Source: Prochlorococcus marinus CUG1415 | GTDB lineage: Bacteria > Cyanobacteriota > Cyanobacteriia > PCC-6307 > Cyanobiaceae | Assembly (NCBI RefSeq): GCF_017696015.1 | Contig: NZ_JAAORL010000002.1 | Span: forward strand, 186,001-250,000 | Reading direction: 5' to 3' | Length of the DNA: 64,000 nucleotides | Shown here: positions 25,323 to 33,974 of the stretch, piece after piece | How positions within the stretch are numbered: position 1 is the first letter of the stretch | How the letters are laid out: every line of letters starts with the position of its first letter | Notes under the pieces: model-generated | The model's database searches: none | What the model saw: the letters and a program-made list of their open reading frames with translations, nothing else | Told to the model about the DNA's origin: nothing | Program-made: the position numbers and the translations under genes

Positions 25323-26222
25323 TTATGCATAAAAGGTTAATTCACTTCCTAATGACAAGTAATCAATACCTATATTTTTTTGACTAAAAAATAATTGTTC
25401 GCTACTACTTTTAAACCTTTTATAAGATTCTGGTATTTCTAAGTGTGTAGTTACAAAAAATGATTGTGTTTTAAACATTAAATATAATTGTATTTCGTTA
25501 AAATAATCTTTGAATAAATTTATATTGGATGCATATAATATTTTTACCATATTAAAGTTAACTGTTTCTTTTAAAAAATTTTTAGATATAGTGCATTTTA
25601 AAATTATTAAATTTAAAACCTTATAATTTATATTTATTGATACTTCAAAAGAATCTCCTTTTTGATATCTGATATTATTTAGATAATAGAAATCTTTATT
25701 ATTCTGTAATATTGAAAGTTTATTTATGCTTATGATTTTAAAAATATTAAATTTTAGAATAAAATTAAATATATTAAAATTATAATTTTTAAATTCTCCT
25801 TTATAAAAACCAAACTTAGTAAGAATTTTATTAACAGCTAAATTAGAAGTTACATTAGTAATTACAAAATCCGAGAGCAATTCTACAGTTTGCTTCAACA
25901 TATATATTGAACCTATTCCTCTAGAATTAGGCTCTACATATATTGAAGACATGTTAATGATTTTAATATTATCTTTTGTCAAACCTTGATAAAATATCAG
26001 CAAACTCCCTAATATAATTCCTTCTTTATTAGTTAGCTTTACTCCATAAAATTTAATTGTTTTATTATTTATTAATAGTTTATTTAATAGATTTTGAGAT
26101 CTATTATTTGACCAACCATAGCCTTTCTTTAGGAAACTGATATTTTCAAGTAATGATTCCTTAGAATCTATAAGAACAATTTTAAGTTTATTAAATTTTG
26201 TTTTCTTAAAATCTTGTGACAT
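25323..26222 (-). CDS. GNAT-like acyltransferase (second copy)
   Basis: A 299-residue paralogue of the protein at 22778-23683. They share FLKKGYGWS near residue 30, the acyl-binding loop (here RGIGS at residues 101-105, a better match to the GNAT loop than in the other copy), ILTKFGF near residue 148, and the end LGSELTFY. The C-terminal half has no recognised domain but is conserved between the two. It diverges from the second carrier-protein gene, with 129 bases between them. I infer acyl transfer, possibly from the FkbH-loaded carrier, to an amino group of a sugar. Confidence 0.63.
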   Translation of the reverse strand: MSQDFKKTKFNKLKIVLIDSKESLLENISFLKKGYGWSNNRSQNLLNKLLINNKTIKFYGVKLTNKEGIILGSLLIFYQGLTKDNIKIINMSSIYVEPNSRGIGSIYMLKQTVELLSDFVITNVTSNLAVNKILTKFGFYKGEFKNYNFNIFNFILKFNIFKIISINKLSILQNNKDFYYLNNIRYQKGDSFEVSININYKVLNLIILKCTISKNFLKETVNFNMVKILYASNINLFKDYFNEIQLYLMFKTQSFFVTTHLEIPESYKRFKSSSEQLFFSQKNIGIDYLSLGSELTFYA

Positions 26223-26351
26223 CAGTTATTTATAAAATTAGGAATTTTACAATAAAATTTTTAAAGCAACACAATGTTACTATAATATAAGAAATATTTA
26301 TCATATAAAAAGTATTACCATTTCAAATAAAAGATAAAAAATTTTTTTAAT

Positions 26352-26618
26352 ATGATTTCAAAAGAAAATATAAAAGAAATAATTTTGGAAGAAATTAATT
26401 TGAATCTCAAAAATTATAAAAATATAGAATTGGATTCATATTTCATAGGGGTAGACTCTATTATTGAAAGCATAGATATTGTTAGTTTTATTGCTTCAGT
26501 TGAAGATAGGTTAGAGAATTTAGGGGTTGAGGGATATGATCTTTTTGATAGAGTTTTCCAGGAAGAAACACTTACATTTGAAAATTTGATGGATATAATT
26601 TACAATTCCATAAAATGA
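26352..26618 (+). CDS. Acyl carrier protein-like protein (second copy)
   Basis: An 88-residue acidic protein with the carrier-protein site in IIESIDIVSFIASVEDRL; Ser39 or the serine in ESID is the expected phosphopantetheine site, with Glu where the standard motif has Asp. The IG-x6-S spacing matches the first copy at 20657. The stop overlaps the start of the FkbH-like gene by four bases (ATGA), a strong sign of coupling; FkbH enzymes load their acyl group onto exactly such free-standing carriers. It is too different from fatty-acid ACP to be the housekeeping copy. Confidence 0.77.
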   Translation: MISKENIKEIILEEINLNLKNYKNIELDSYFIGVDSIIESIDIVSFIASVEDRLENLGVEGYDLFDRVFQEETLTFENLMDIIYNSIK

Positions 26619-28249
26619 TTTTAAACGTAATCTGTGATTCTGAGTTATATCTTTTTAATAAAGTAGCTAAAGAAAATAACATTTTAATAAAAGATTTTAT
26701 TTCTTATGATATCAATTTATATGAATATCAAAAAATAGGAGAGGGGGATTTAATAATAATGCTTTCAGAAACTTTTTATAAAATAATTTCTTCTAATCTA
26801 TATTCTTATATAAATTCCAAGACAAAACTATATGAGGAATTAGAAAAATTAGATATGAGATTGAAAGTAATTAATGAAAATAGCAGTAATATTTTCTTAT
26901 TTGCTGTCCCGAGACATTTTATATATAAGGATAATTCAGACGAAATATACCCAAATAATTCTTATGATGGATTTATAGATCTACTAAATGCTGAGTTATT
27001 CATTTTAAGTAATAAATATAGCAATGTTATTTTTTTTAAGGGCATATCTCAATTAGAACAATCCATTGATAAAGTTTACTTCAGATTTTCAAGTATTTAT
27101 GACAAACAGAATAGTAATATTCTGATTAAACAAATTCAAGAGTTTTATTCTATAAATTCTATAAAAAATAAAAAACTTATAATTTTTGATTTAGACAATA
27201 CAATATGGAAAGGATTAGTGGGTGAAGATACCATAACAGGTATTAGGATGGATAAATCCGATCCAGTTGGTAGTGTTTTTTATCAAGTCCAAAATATACT
27301 TTTAAAATTTAAAAATAATGGTTTTTTACTCGCAATTTGCAGTAAAAATGATGAAGATATTGCTTTAAAAGCTTTATTTGATAATCCTGCTTGTCTTTTG
27401 AAAGAAGAAGATGTGGTTACTTATAGAATAAATTGGAATAATAAAAGTGATAATATAATTTCAATTTGCAGTGAATTAAATATTTCTCCACAAGATACAA
27501 TTTTTATTGATGATAGCGATTATGAATGTGATGAAGTAAAAAAATTATTAAATGAAATAGAAGTGATCAAAGTTCCAAAGAATATATATTCCTTTCCTGA
27601 ATTTTTAATTCAAAAGATTTTTTTAGGTATAAACAGAGTTACTGAAGAAGACAAAAAAAGAACAAAACTTTATAAAGATAGAATAAAAAGATTTAATTTA
27701 CTCACTAAATATCATAATAATTCACACCTTGATTGGATAAAATCATTAAACATAAATTTAAATATATATTCTATAGAACCTAGTGATCCTAACTTAGATA
27801 GATGTATTCAATTATTTAATAGAACAAACCAGTTTAATTTAAAAGGCTCAAAATATAATAAAAAAAGTATTTTTAAGCAATTAATAAATGGTGATTATTA
27901 TTATGGTTACTTATCTGATAATGTAGGGGCCGAAGGCATAATTTCAGTAATAGGTTTTCAGAATTCTAATAATAAAATAAAAGTAATTGACTTTATTCTT
28001 AGTTGTAGAGTTTTTGGTAAAAGCATAGAAGATGCAATGTTATTGCCTTTATTAGAGCAATCTAAAGCGGATGAAAAAGATGTTTTTTTTGATTTTGTCT
28101 CTACTAAACAAAATAAATCTATTGAAAAGTATCTATCAAATTTAACAAAGAAAGCATTCTCATTAAGTAAGAAAGATGCCATAAAACATTTTGATTACAT
28201 TAATAAATTACCAATAAAAGTTATTAGAAATTATAATCCTGATATTTAA
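26615..28249 (+). CDS. FkbH-like HAD-family protein, probable glyceryl-carrier-protein synthase
   Basis: This 544-residue protein has an N-terminal region of about 185 residues, then a HAD-IIIC domain with IIFDLDNTIWKG (Asp192 and Asp194) and FIDDSDYECDEV near residue 305, followed by a C-terminal GNAT-like part. FkbH-type enzymes take the glyceryl group from 1,3-bisphosphoglycerate and load it on a carrier protein, in polyketide clusters and in surface-glycan clusters. The upstream carrier gene overlaps by four bases, supporting that pairing. Glyceryl is the family's usual acyl group; a different three-carbon acid is possible. Confidence 0.82.
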   Translation: MILNVICDSELYLFNKVAKENNILIKDFISYDINLYEYQKIGEGDLIIMLSETFYKIISSNLYSYINSKTKLYEELEKLDMRLKVINENSSNIFLFAVPRHFIYKDNSDEIYPNNSYDGFIDLLNAELFILSNKYSNVIFFKGISQLEQSIDKVYFRFSSIYDKQNSNILIKQIQEFYSINSIKNKKLIIFDLDNTIWKGLVGEDTITGIRMDKSDPVGSVFYQVQNILLKFKNNGFLLAICSKNDEDIALKALFDNPACLLKEEDVVTYRINWNNKSDNIISICSELNISPQDTIFIDDSDYECDEVKKLLNEIEVIKVPKNIYSFPEFLIQKIFLGINRVTEEDKKRTKLYKDRIKRFNLLTKYHNNSHLDWIKSLNINLNIYSIEPSDPNLDRCIQLFNRTNQFNLKGSKYNKKSIFKQLINGDYYYGYLSDNVGAEGIISVIGFQNSNNKIKVIDFILSCRVFGKSIEDAMLLPLLEQSKADEKDVFFDFVSTKQNKSIEKYLSNLTKKAFSLSKKDAIKHFDYINKLPIKVIRNYNPDI

Positions 28250-28258
28250 ATATATTGT

Positions 28259-29656
28259 ATGGAGTCATTAAAATTTGTTAGCTCTGAAGAATTTAGCGAA
28301 TTTAGTTGTGACAAAAATCCAATTCATCTAGAAAATAATAAGGAAGGTCTTTATAAAGATAAAATACAATTTGGAGCAAATATTATACTTTCTTTGTTTG
28401 AAAAAATCATAAATAAGGATACCAAAATATCTTCAGTAGAATGTACATTTAAAGATAAAGTGCCGCATGATTCAGAATTAGTAATAAACAAATTTAATAA
28501 TTTCATTTCTCTAACTTTAGATAAGGTTGAAATGGTTTCTATAAATTTTGAAGTTAAGCATATAGATTATAGTTTTATTCATTCAAAGAACAAAAACTTT
28601 GATTTTGATAAAAGTCTTGAAAGATTAACTAGTGATCAGATTTTAAAATTACAAAATATTCCAAAAGAATATTATTACAATTTAGATATTGCAAAATCTA
28701 AGCTATTATTCCCAAAATTAACAATTTCAAATTTTAATCTTATAAAAGATATTTGTTTTTTTTCCTTTCTTGTAGGAATGAAGATACCTGGAGAAAGATC
28801 ACTTTTATCAAGTATTAAATACAAGTCGGATTCAAATAAAATTAGTGATAAATATATAGTTTTACTCAATAAATATAGAGAAATTGCATCCTTTGGAGAA
28901 TTAAAAATAAGTTCTGTTCATTCAGAATCCAAAGTCAATTTTTTTTTAAGACCTTCAATTAATAAAGATAAAGAGGCTTCAGAAAAATTTATAAAACATT
29001 CAAATTTTAATAAATATAAAGGATTAAAATTGAAAGCTATTGTAATTGGTGCGAGCCAAGGAATTGGCCTCGATTTATCAACAAGACTTTCTAGTTATGG
29101 TTTAAATGTGACTGCAACCTATAGGACTTGCAATCAGCAATTAAGAGAAAGAGAAAAAATTCTCAACTCACAAAATCAGAATTTTAAAATTATCCAATAT
29201 GAATCATTTAAGAGATCTTCAATTAGGTTCAATCATTTTGACATTATTGTAGATTGTACAACACCTGAAATAATGAGAGGTAAAAAAAACAAAATCGATT
29301 TAAATTTATTTAATGACTTTTCTAAAAAATATATTAGACATCTAATTTTAATTACAAACAAAATAAAAGGCTTTAAAAAAAGATTTTTAATTATTATTCC
29401 ATCATCAACTGCAATTGAAGATATTCCCTTAGGAATGGTTGAGTATGCTGCCTCCAAGTCTGCTTTAGAAATTATTGTTAATGGATTAATGAAGATTTAT
29501 AAAAATATTGTAATCCTTACTCCAAGATTGGGAAGAGTTAAGACAAAACAAACAATTTCCATAATACAAAAAGGGATTAGCAGTGAAAAAGCTGCTGAGC
29601 AAATTACGAAACTAATAATAGAGAAAATCTCCAAAAAATTTTTCACCAACAATTAA
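28259..29656 (+). CDS. Double hotdog-SDR fusion oxidoreductase
   Basis: A 465-residue protein. Residues 1-240 look like two hotdog units: FSEFSCDKNPIHL near residue 12 recalls MaoC dehydratases and GMKIPGERSLLSS near residue 178 recalls a second hotdog strand pair. Residues from about 258 form a short-chain dehydrogenase: GASQGIG at 264-270, a PSST serine near residue 379 and YAASK with Tyr396 and Lys400. It follows the FkbH-like gene by nine bases and should act on a carrier-bound or sugar-bound acyl group, by dehydration and reduction or by oxidation. The hotdog call is weaker than the SDR call. Confidence 0.68.
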   Translation: MESLKFVSSEEFSEFSCDKNPIHLENNKEGLYKDKIQFGANIILSLFEKIINKDTKISSVECTFKDKVPHDSELVINKFNNFISLTLDKVEMVSINFEVKHIDYSFIHSKNKNFDFDKSLERLTSDQILKLQNIPKEYYYNLDIAKSKLLFPKLTISNFNLIKDICFFSFLVGMKIPGERSLLSSIKYKSDSNKISDKYIVLLNKYREIASFGELKISSVHSESKVNFFLRPSINKDKEASEKFIKHSNFNKYKGLKLKAIVIGASQGIGLDLSTRLSSYGLNVTATYRTCNQQLREREKILNSQNQNFKIIQYESFKRSSIRFNHFDIIVDCTTPEIMRGKKNKIDLNLFNDFSKKYIRHLILITNKIKGFKKRFLIIIPSSTAIEDIPLGMVEYAASKSALEIIVNGLMKIYKNIVILTPRLGRVKTKQTISIIQKGISSEKAAEQITKLIIEKISKKFFTNN

Positions 29657-29722
29657 ACTTAGTTGGAAAGTAATATAAAAAATAAACTTTTGATATAATT
29701 TAGTTGTTTCAAAATGTGATTC

Positions 29723-31207
29723 ATGAAAATATTATTTGCATGTGATTGGGATTTTACTCTTTTATATAAAGAAATCGCTAAAAAATTAAATTACGAGCTA
29801 AATGCAATTTGTTTTGGAGTGATAAATGGAAAAATATTTTATGAAAAATATAAAAATGATGGTTTTGAAAAATGTTTTTTTATGCAAGATTTGGTTGGTG
29901 AATTAAAAAAAGGGATAGATAGCAGAGATTGGGTAGAAGTATTAAAAGATATCGCAAAATACGAAAAAAAATATGGTCGGCCAACTTTAAACGCAGCAGC
30001 CATGAGTGATAGAACATATTATTATCAACCAAGGACTGAAAGAGCCAGAAGAATAATTAAAACTTATAAAAAATTAGAAGAATTTATTGAGACAATTAGA
30101 CCAGATCTTGTTTTAACTTCTGGATTTGGAGCTTTACCCTTTTTTGCAATTTCAGATATTTGTCAAAGCAAAAGAATACCAATAATTTACCCTTTAAATT
30201 CTAGACTTGAAAATTATCATTTACCTTCATTTACTCAATATGAAGAGTCTGAAACACATGGAATTAACAATGAAATAATTCCCAAAAAAGCTTCTATTGT
30301 GAAGGCTAAATCGCTTATTGATAGTTTCAATAAGAATCCTAAAAAGCCAGTTTTGGAGAGTTTATTATCTTATAGTCATTTCAAGTTTTCTTTTGGGCAT
30401 TTATATAGATTTTTTAGATATATATATAGATATTATTTTTCAAAAACTTATTATGGTGACCATACAAAAAATCCACCCCACATTAAGTTGGTTTCAGAAA
30501 TTGAAACAAGATTAAAAAGAAAGATATTTCAAAAATTAATTTCTTATCAATCTATTCCAGATGATATTAACCAATGGTTTTATTTCCCATTACATATTCA
30601 ACCTGAGTATACAACCATGATTTGCGGAACTAATTGTATTGATCAAATTGGTACTTTAATTTCGCTTTCTAATAGTTTATCAATTTCTAATGGAATCATT
30701 GTCAAAGAGCATCCTGGTATGATTGGCAGAAGAAACATGAATTATTATGAAACAATAAAAAATATTCCAAATGTAAGATTTATTAATCCAAGTACTTCTT
30801 CATTTGAACTTATTAAGAAAACTAAAGCCACTATAACAATCAGTGGTACTGCAGGTATGGAGGCTATATTACTTGGCAAACCTGTAATTACATTAGGTAA
30901 TGTTGTTTATAACTCTTACAAAAATATTTTAAGTTTAAAAAAGATCCCAAGAGCTAAATGGGGAGAAGAAATTAATTATTATCTTCAAAATTTCAATAAT
31001 AATTATGAAGAGTTGATTGATTACATAGCTAAAATAATTGATCAATCATTTTCTTTTAATTGGATAGAGCCTCAAGATAATCCTGAGAAAGTTTTAAATA
31101 ATGAAAATATTGAAAATTTTTATAAATTTATATTGAAACAAATAAATTTAATATCCAAAGACAAAAATTATGGAAAGACTTCAATAATAAATAAGTCTTA
31201 TTTGTAA
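29723..31207 (+). CDS. Capsule-type GT-B glycosyltransferase-like protein (second copy)
   Basis: A 494-residue full-length paralogue of the protein at 20964-22445. It shares the N-terminal ACDWDFTLLYKEIA block, GRPTLNAAAMSDRTYYYQPR near residue 90, HIQPEYTT near residue 292, KEHPGMIGRR with His330-Pro331, and SGTAGMEAILLGKPVITLG with Glu380. These HP and GTxGxEA elements occur in KpsC/KpsS-type and polysialyltransferase-like enzymes. It closes the plus-strand carrier-FkbH-SDR run and converges with the next gene (13 bases). Being paired with a distinct acyl-loading system in each copy suggests the two transfer differently acylated sugars. Confidence 0.68.
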   Translation: MKILFACDWDFTLLYKEIAKKLNYELNAICFGVINGKIFYEKYKNDGFEKCFFMQDLVGELKKGIDSRDWVEVLKDIAKYEKKYGRPTLNAAAMSDRTYYYQPRTERARRIIKTYKKLEEFIETIRPDLVLTSGFGALPFFAISDICQSKRIPIIYPLNSRLENYHLPSFTQYEESETHGINNEIIPKKASIVKAKSLIDSFNKNPKKPVLESLLSYSHFKFSFGHLYRFFRYIYRYYFSKTYYGDHTKNPPHIKLVSEIETRLKRKIFQKLISYQSIPDDINQWFYFPLHIQPEYTTMICGTNCIDQIGTLISLSNSLSISNGIIVKEHPGMIGRRNMNYYETIKNIPNVRFINPSTSSFELIKKTKATITISGTAGMEAILLGKPVITLGNVVYNSYKNILSLKKIPRAKWGEEINYYLQNFNNNYEELIDYIAKIIDQSFSFNWIEPQDNPEKVLNNENIENFYKFILKQINLISKDKNYGKTSIINKSYL

Positions 31208-31220
31208 TTATTAAATTATT

Positions 31221-32897
31221 TTACTTTAATTTAATATCAAATACTATACAATTATCTTTAAAATTTAAAGTATGTGTTCCCTTTATGTCTTTAAAGAAAG
31301 TTGGTAAAAACTGATTTATTTTTTTTTCTTCATATGTATTCTCTGAAATATTTATTATTTTTGCTAACCCAGAAGCAAAGCCATATTCATTGAATTTATG
31401 TTTTTGATAGACTCGATAAATTTGGTCATTATTAATAATTAGACCTCCATTTCTAGCATGATTTGGATTAAAAATTACAGGATTTTTAGGATGTTTTTTC
31501 CATTCATTAGTAAATAAATTTTCACTATAAAATATATGCAATTCACTATTATTGTCTCCTATTTTTGAGGAGCTTAAATTGGTTAGTATCCACCATTTAT
31601 TTTTAAAGTAAAAAATGTTGGTATCAACTGCATGAATGTTACTTATCAATATTTTTTCTAATTTCCATTTAAGAGGAAAATCCATACATTTATATAATCT
31701 AATTTCTTTTGCATCAGGAGTTGCTGGGCACATATATAAACTATCATAGGCTTCAAATAAGAAAGGATAAGAGAGATGGAAATCCTCACTTAGCGCAATA
31801 CCTAACTCTTTATGATTTTTTTTATTAAGCTCAAATACGGAAATAGCTCCTTTTTTCGTATTTAAATTAAGATCCTCTACAAAACAATAATGAATATTAT
31901 TTTTAAAATATACGAAAGGATCAGCTAACCACCTTCCTTTAGGATTTTTTATTAATCTGCTTTTGCCAAGATCAACATTTATGAAGTCTTCTGAAAACTG
32001 ATATCCGACTGCCCAAATATATTTACTAGGAAATATTTTTGATATACAATTAAAAATATATTTAATTACTAAAAAAATATTTGGATAATATAAATCAAAA
32101 TTATTGATAAATTGATTTTTATAGATTATGACATCACGGTTATTTATATCTTCTTCTTCAGTTTTTTTATGAATATGATCATTAATAATTGCTTCTATTT
32201 TTAAATTTAAAAAAGCATAAGCTTTAGCTTTTAGTTTCTTTATATTTAACGAATATAGCCAATTCGTAGATATTTTACCATCTATAATTATCTTAGATTG
32301 AAGGGAATTAGAACTTATTATATTGATACTAAAATCGGTCGTAGAATCTTTGTTTATTATTGATAAAAATGTAGAATATTTATTAAATTTATATTTTTCG
32401 GAAAAATAATTTAGATTAACCAAACCAAACTTACATAAGGAAATCAAACTATTTGGTATATTTAAATCACCTTCATAAATGAGAATATCAATTCTTAGTT
32501 TTTTAAACTTAATTATTTCTTTTTCATTGTAAGTTAATCCAGAGTCTGCATTAAAGATTGGGAAAAAAGACAATTTCTTTATCTTAAAATTATTTCTATT
32601 AAAATCAATAAATTTTCTACTCTTTAGTAAACGTAAAAGTTTAAAAAGAATTTTTTCTAAGGTAATAATGATATCAAATGAAAATATATTTAATATTTTG
32701 AAAAAATTATTACTACATTTTTTAGTAAGTAGAAATCTTAAATTTCTTAATAAATTTTTATTTAGTACATAATATTTATTAAATATAATGTATTCAACTT
32801 TATAATATTTTGAATATTTTGATTCATTTAGAAAGTCATTTAATTCATCAGATATATTATTTGAATTTATTATTATCCCTACTTTTTTTCTATTCAT
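31221..32897 (-). CDS. Formyltransferase-like protein with GINT1-N beta-propeller domain
   Basis: A 558-residue protein. The first 220 residues resemble the formyltransferase fold (a Rossmann-like start VGIIINSNN and a CKFGLVNLNYFSEKY segment near residue 174), although the usual catalytic Asn-His-Asp set is not clear. From about residue 300 the sequence has GRWLADPFVYF, FHLSYPFLFE, LYMCPATPDA, VDTNIFYF and KWWILTN, the pattern of the GINT1 N-terminal domain, a five-bladed propeller of the GH43/GH32 type. Such proteins occur in bacterial polysaccharide clusters. It could transfer or edit a sugar. It is followed at 23 bases upstream by a methyltransferase on the same strand. Confidence 0.6.
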   Translation of the reverse strand: MNRKKVGIIINSNNISDELNDFLNESKYSKYYKVEYIIFNKYYVLNKNLLRNLRFLLTKKCSNNFFKILNIFSFDIIITLEKILFKLLRLLKSRKFIDFNRNNFKIKKLSFFPIFNADSGLTYNEKEIIKFKKLRIDILIYEGDLNIPNSLISLCKFGLVNLNYFSEKYKFNKYSTFLSIINKDSTTDFSINIISSNSLQSKIIIDGKISTNWLYSLNIKKLKAKAYAFLNLKIEAIINDHIHKKTEEEDINNRDVIIYKNQFINNFDLYYPNIFLVIKYIFNCISKIFPSKYIWAVGYQFSEDFINVDLGKSRLIKNPKGRWLADPFVYFKNNIHYCFVEDLNLNTKKGAISVFELNKKNHKELGIALSEDFHLSYPFLFEAYDSLYMCPATPDAKEIRLYKCMDFPLKWKLEKILISNIHAVDTNIFYFKNKWWILTNLSSSKIGDNNSELHIFYSENLFTNEWKKHPKNPVIFNPNHARNGGLIINNDQIYRVYQKHKFNEYGFASGLAKIINISENTYEEKKINQFLPTFFKDIKGTHTLNFKDNCIVFDIKLK

Positions 32898-32920
32898 TAT
32901 TTATTTTTATAATTCTAAAG

Positions 32921-33907
32921 TTAATTTTTAACTTTTTTGCCAGCAATTACAGGTCCATGAGAAAAAGATCCATCAGCTCCCTGTAAAAAATAAAATATAT
33001 GCCATAAAAGAATATGTAATTTACTTGGTAATTTATAAGAAACTTTTCTTCTAGGAAATAAACTAGCAATAAATCCAACAACATTTACTAACTTAGATTT
33101 ACTGATAGGGTATTTAAATCTCATATTATACCTATCTTTTATCCAAGAAATAGTATCTCTAAATCTCAATGGAGGGAAAGAACCAGTAAATTCAATAGCT
33201 AATTCATTTTGCCAATCCAAAATTTCATCAATAGTGTGATCTGACTTATGAGGGTGAATAAATTCATCCCTAAATTCTGTTAAAAGTTCTTGACTTAAAT
33301 CTTCAATTTTCTTAAACCTTTTGTATTTATTAGTTTTTCCATAATGCTTAAGTGCATAATTTAATTTTTCACTTATTGTATTACCACCATTAGTTAAAAC
33401 ATCCTTTCTCTGAAGATTATGTCTCCAATCAGCGAAAGAATTGTAAACAAAAAATCCTATATAACCATCATATTTGCATACCCTATGCATTTCTTTAAGT
33501 CCTAACTTAGGGTTGTAAGTATGGTGTAGTACACCCCAAGAAATTACAACATCAAAAAAATTATCTTCAAAAGGGAGATTAAATAAATCTCCATGTATAG
33601 GAATAAAATTATCATAATTTTCCTCTTTAGCTACTTTTGATGCAATTTCTAAAGATTTCGTACAAGCATCAAAGCCATATAATTTTTTAACTTTAAAATG
33701 TTTAGCTGCTAGTATTGACCTATTGCCTGTACCACAACCTACATCTAGAACATTAGCATTTTCAAGCACATTTTCTAAATTCAGATATTTATAACGTAAA
33801 ATCTCGTTAGGTAATTTCGAAACTCTTTTTTTATGATCCCACAGCGGATATGGAACTTCTTCGTATAAATTATTTACATTTTTATGTATAAATTCACGAT
33901 TATTCAT
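32921..33907 (-). CDS. Class I SAM-dependent methyltransferase
   Basis: A 328-residue protein with a classic SAM domain: NVLDVGCGTGNRSILAAKHF near residue 53, LYGFDACTKS as the acidic loop, DLFNLPFEDNFFDVVISWGV and the post-motif HHTYNPKLGLKEMHRV. The C-terminal 150 residues are specific to methyltransferases in polysaccharide clusters. It is the last gene of the island before lexA, 67 bases away and on the same strand. Substrate unknown. Confidence 0.8.
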   Translation of the reverse strand: MNNREFIHKNVNNLYEEVPYPLWDHKKRVSKLPNEILRYKYLNLENVLENANVLDVGCGTGNRSILAAKHFKVKKLYGFDACTKSLEIASKVAKEENYDNFIPIHGDLFNLPFEDNFFDVVISWGVLHHTYNPKLGLKEMHRVCKYDGYIGFFVYNSFADWRHNLQRKDVLTNGGNTISEKLNYALKHYGKTNKYKRFKKIEDLSQELLTEFRDEFIHPHKSDHTIDEILDWQNELAIEFTGSFPPLRFRDTISWIKDRYNMRFKYPISKSKLVNVVGFIASLFPRRKVSYKLPSKLHILLWHIFYFLQGADGSFSHGPVIAGKKVKN

Positions 33908-33974
33908 TTTTAAAAGTTTATTTATAAATATATAATTTTTTTGAGCAAATTAAACAATTTTATTGATAAATTGT

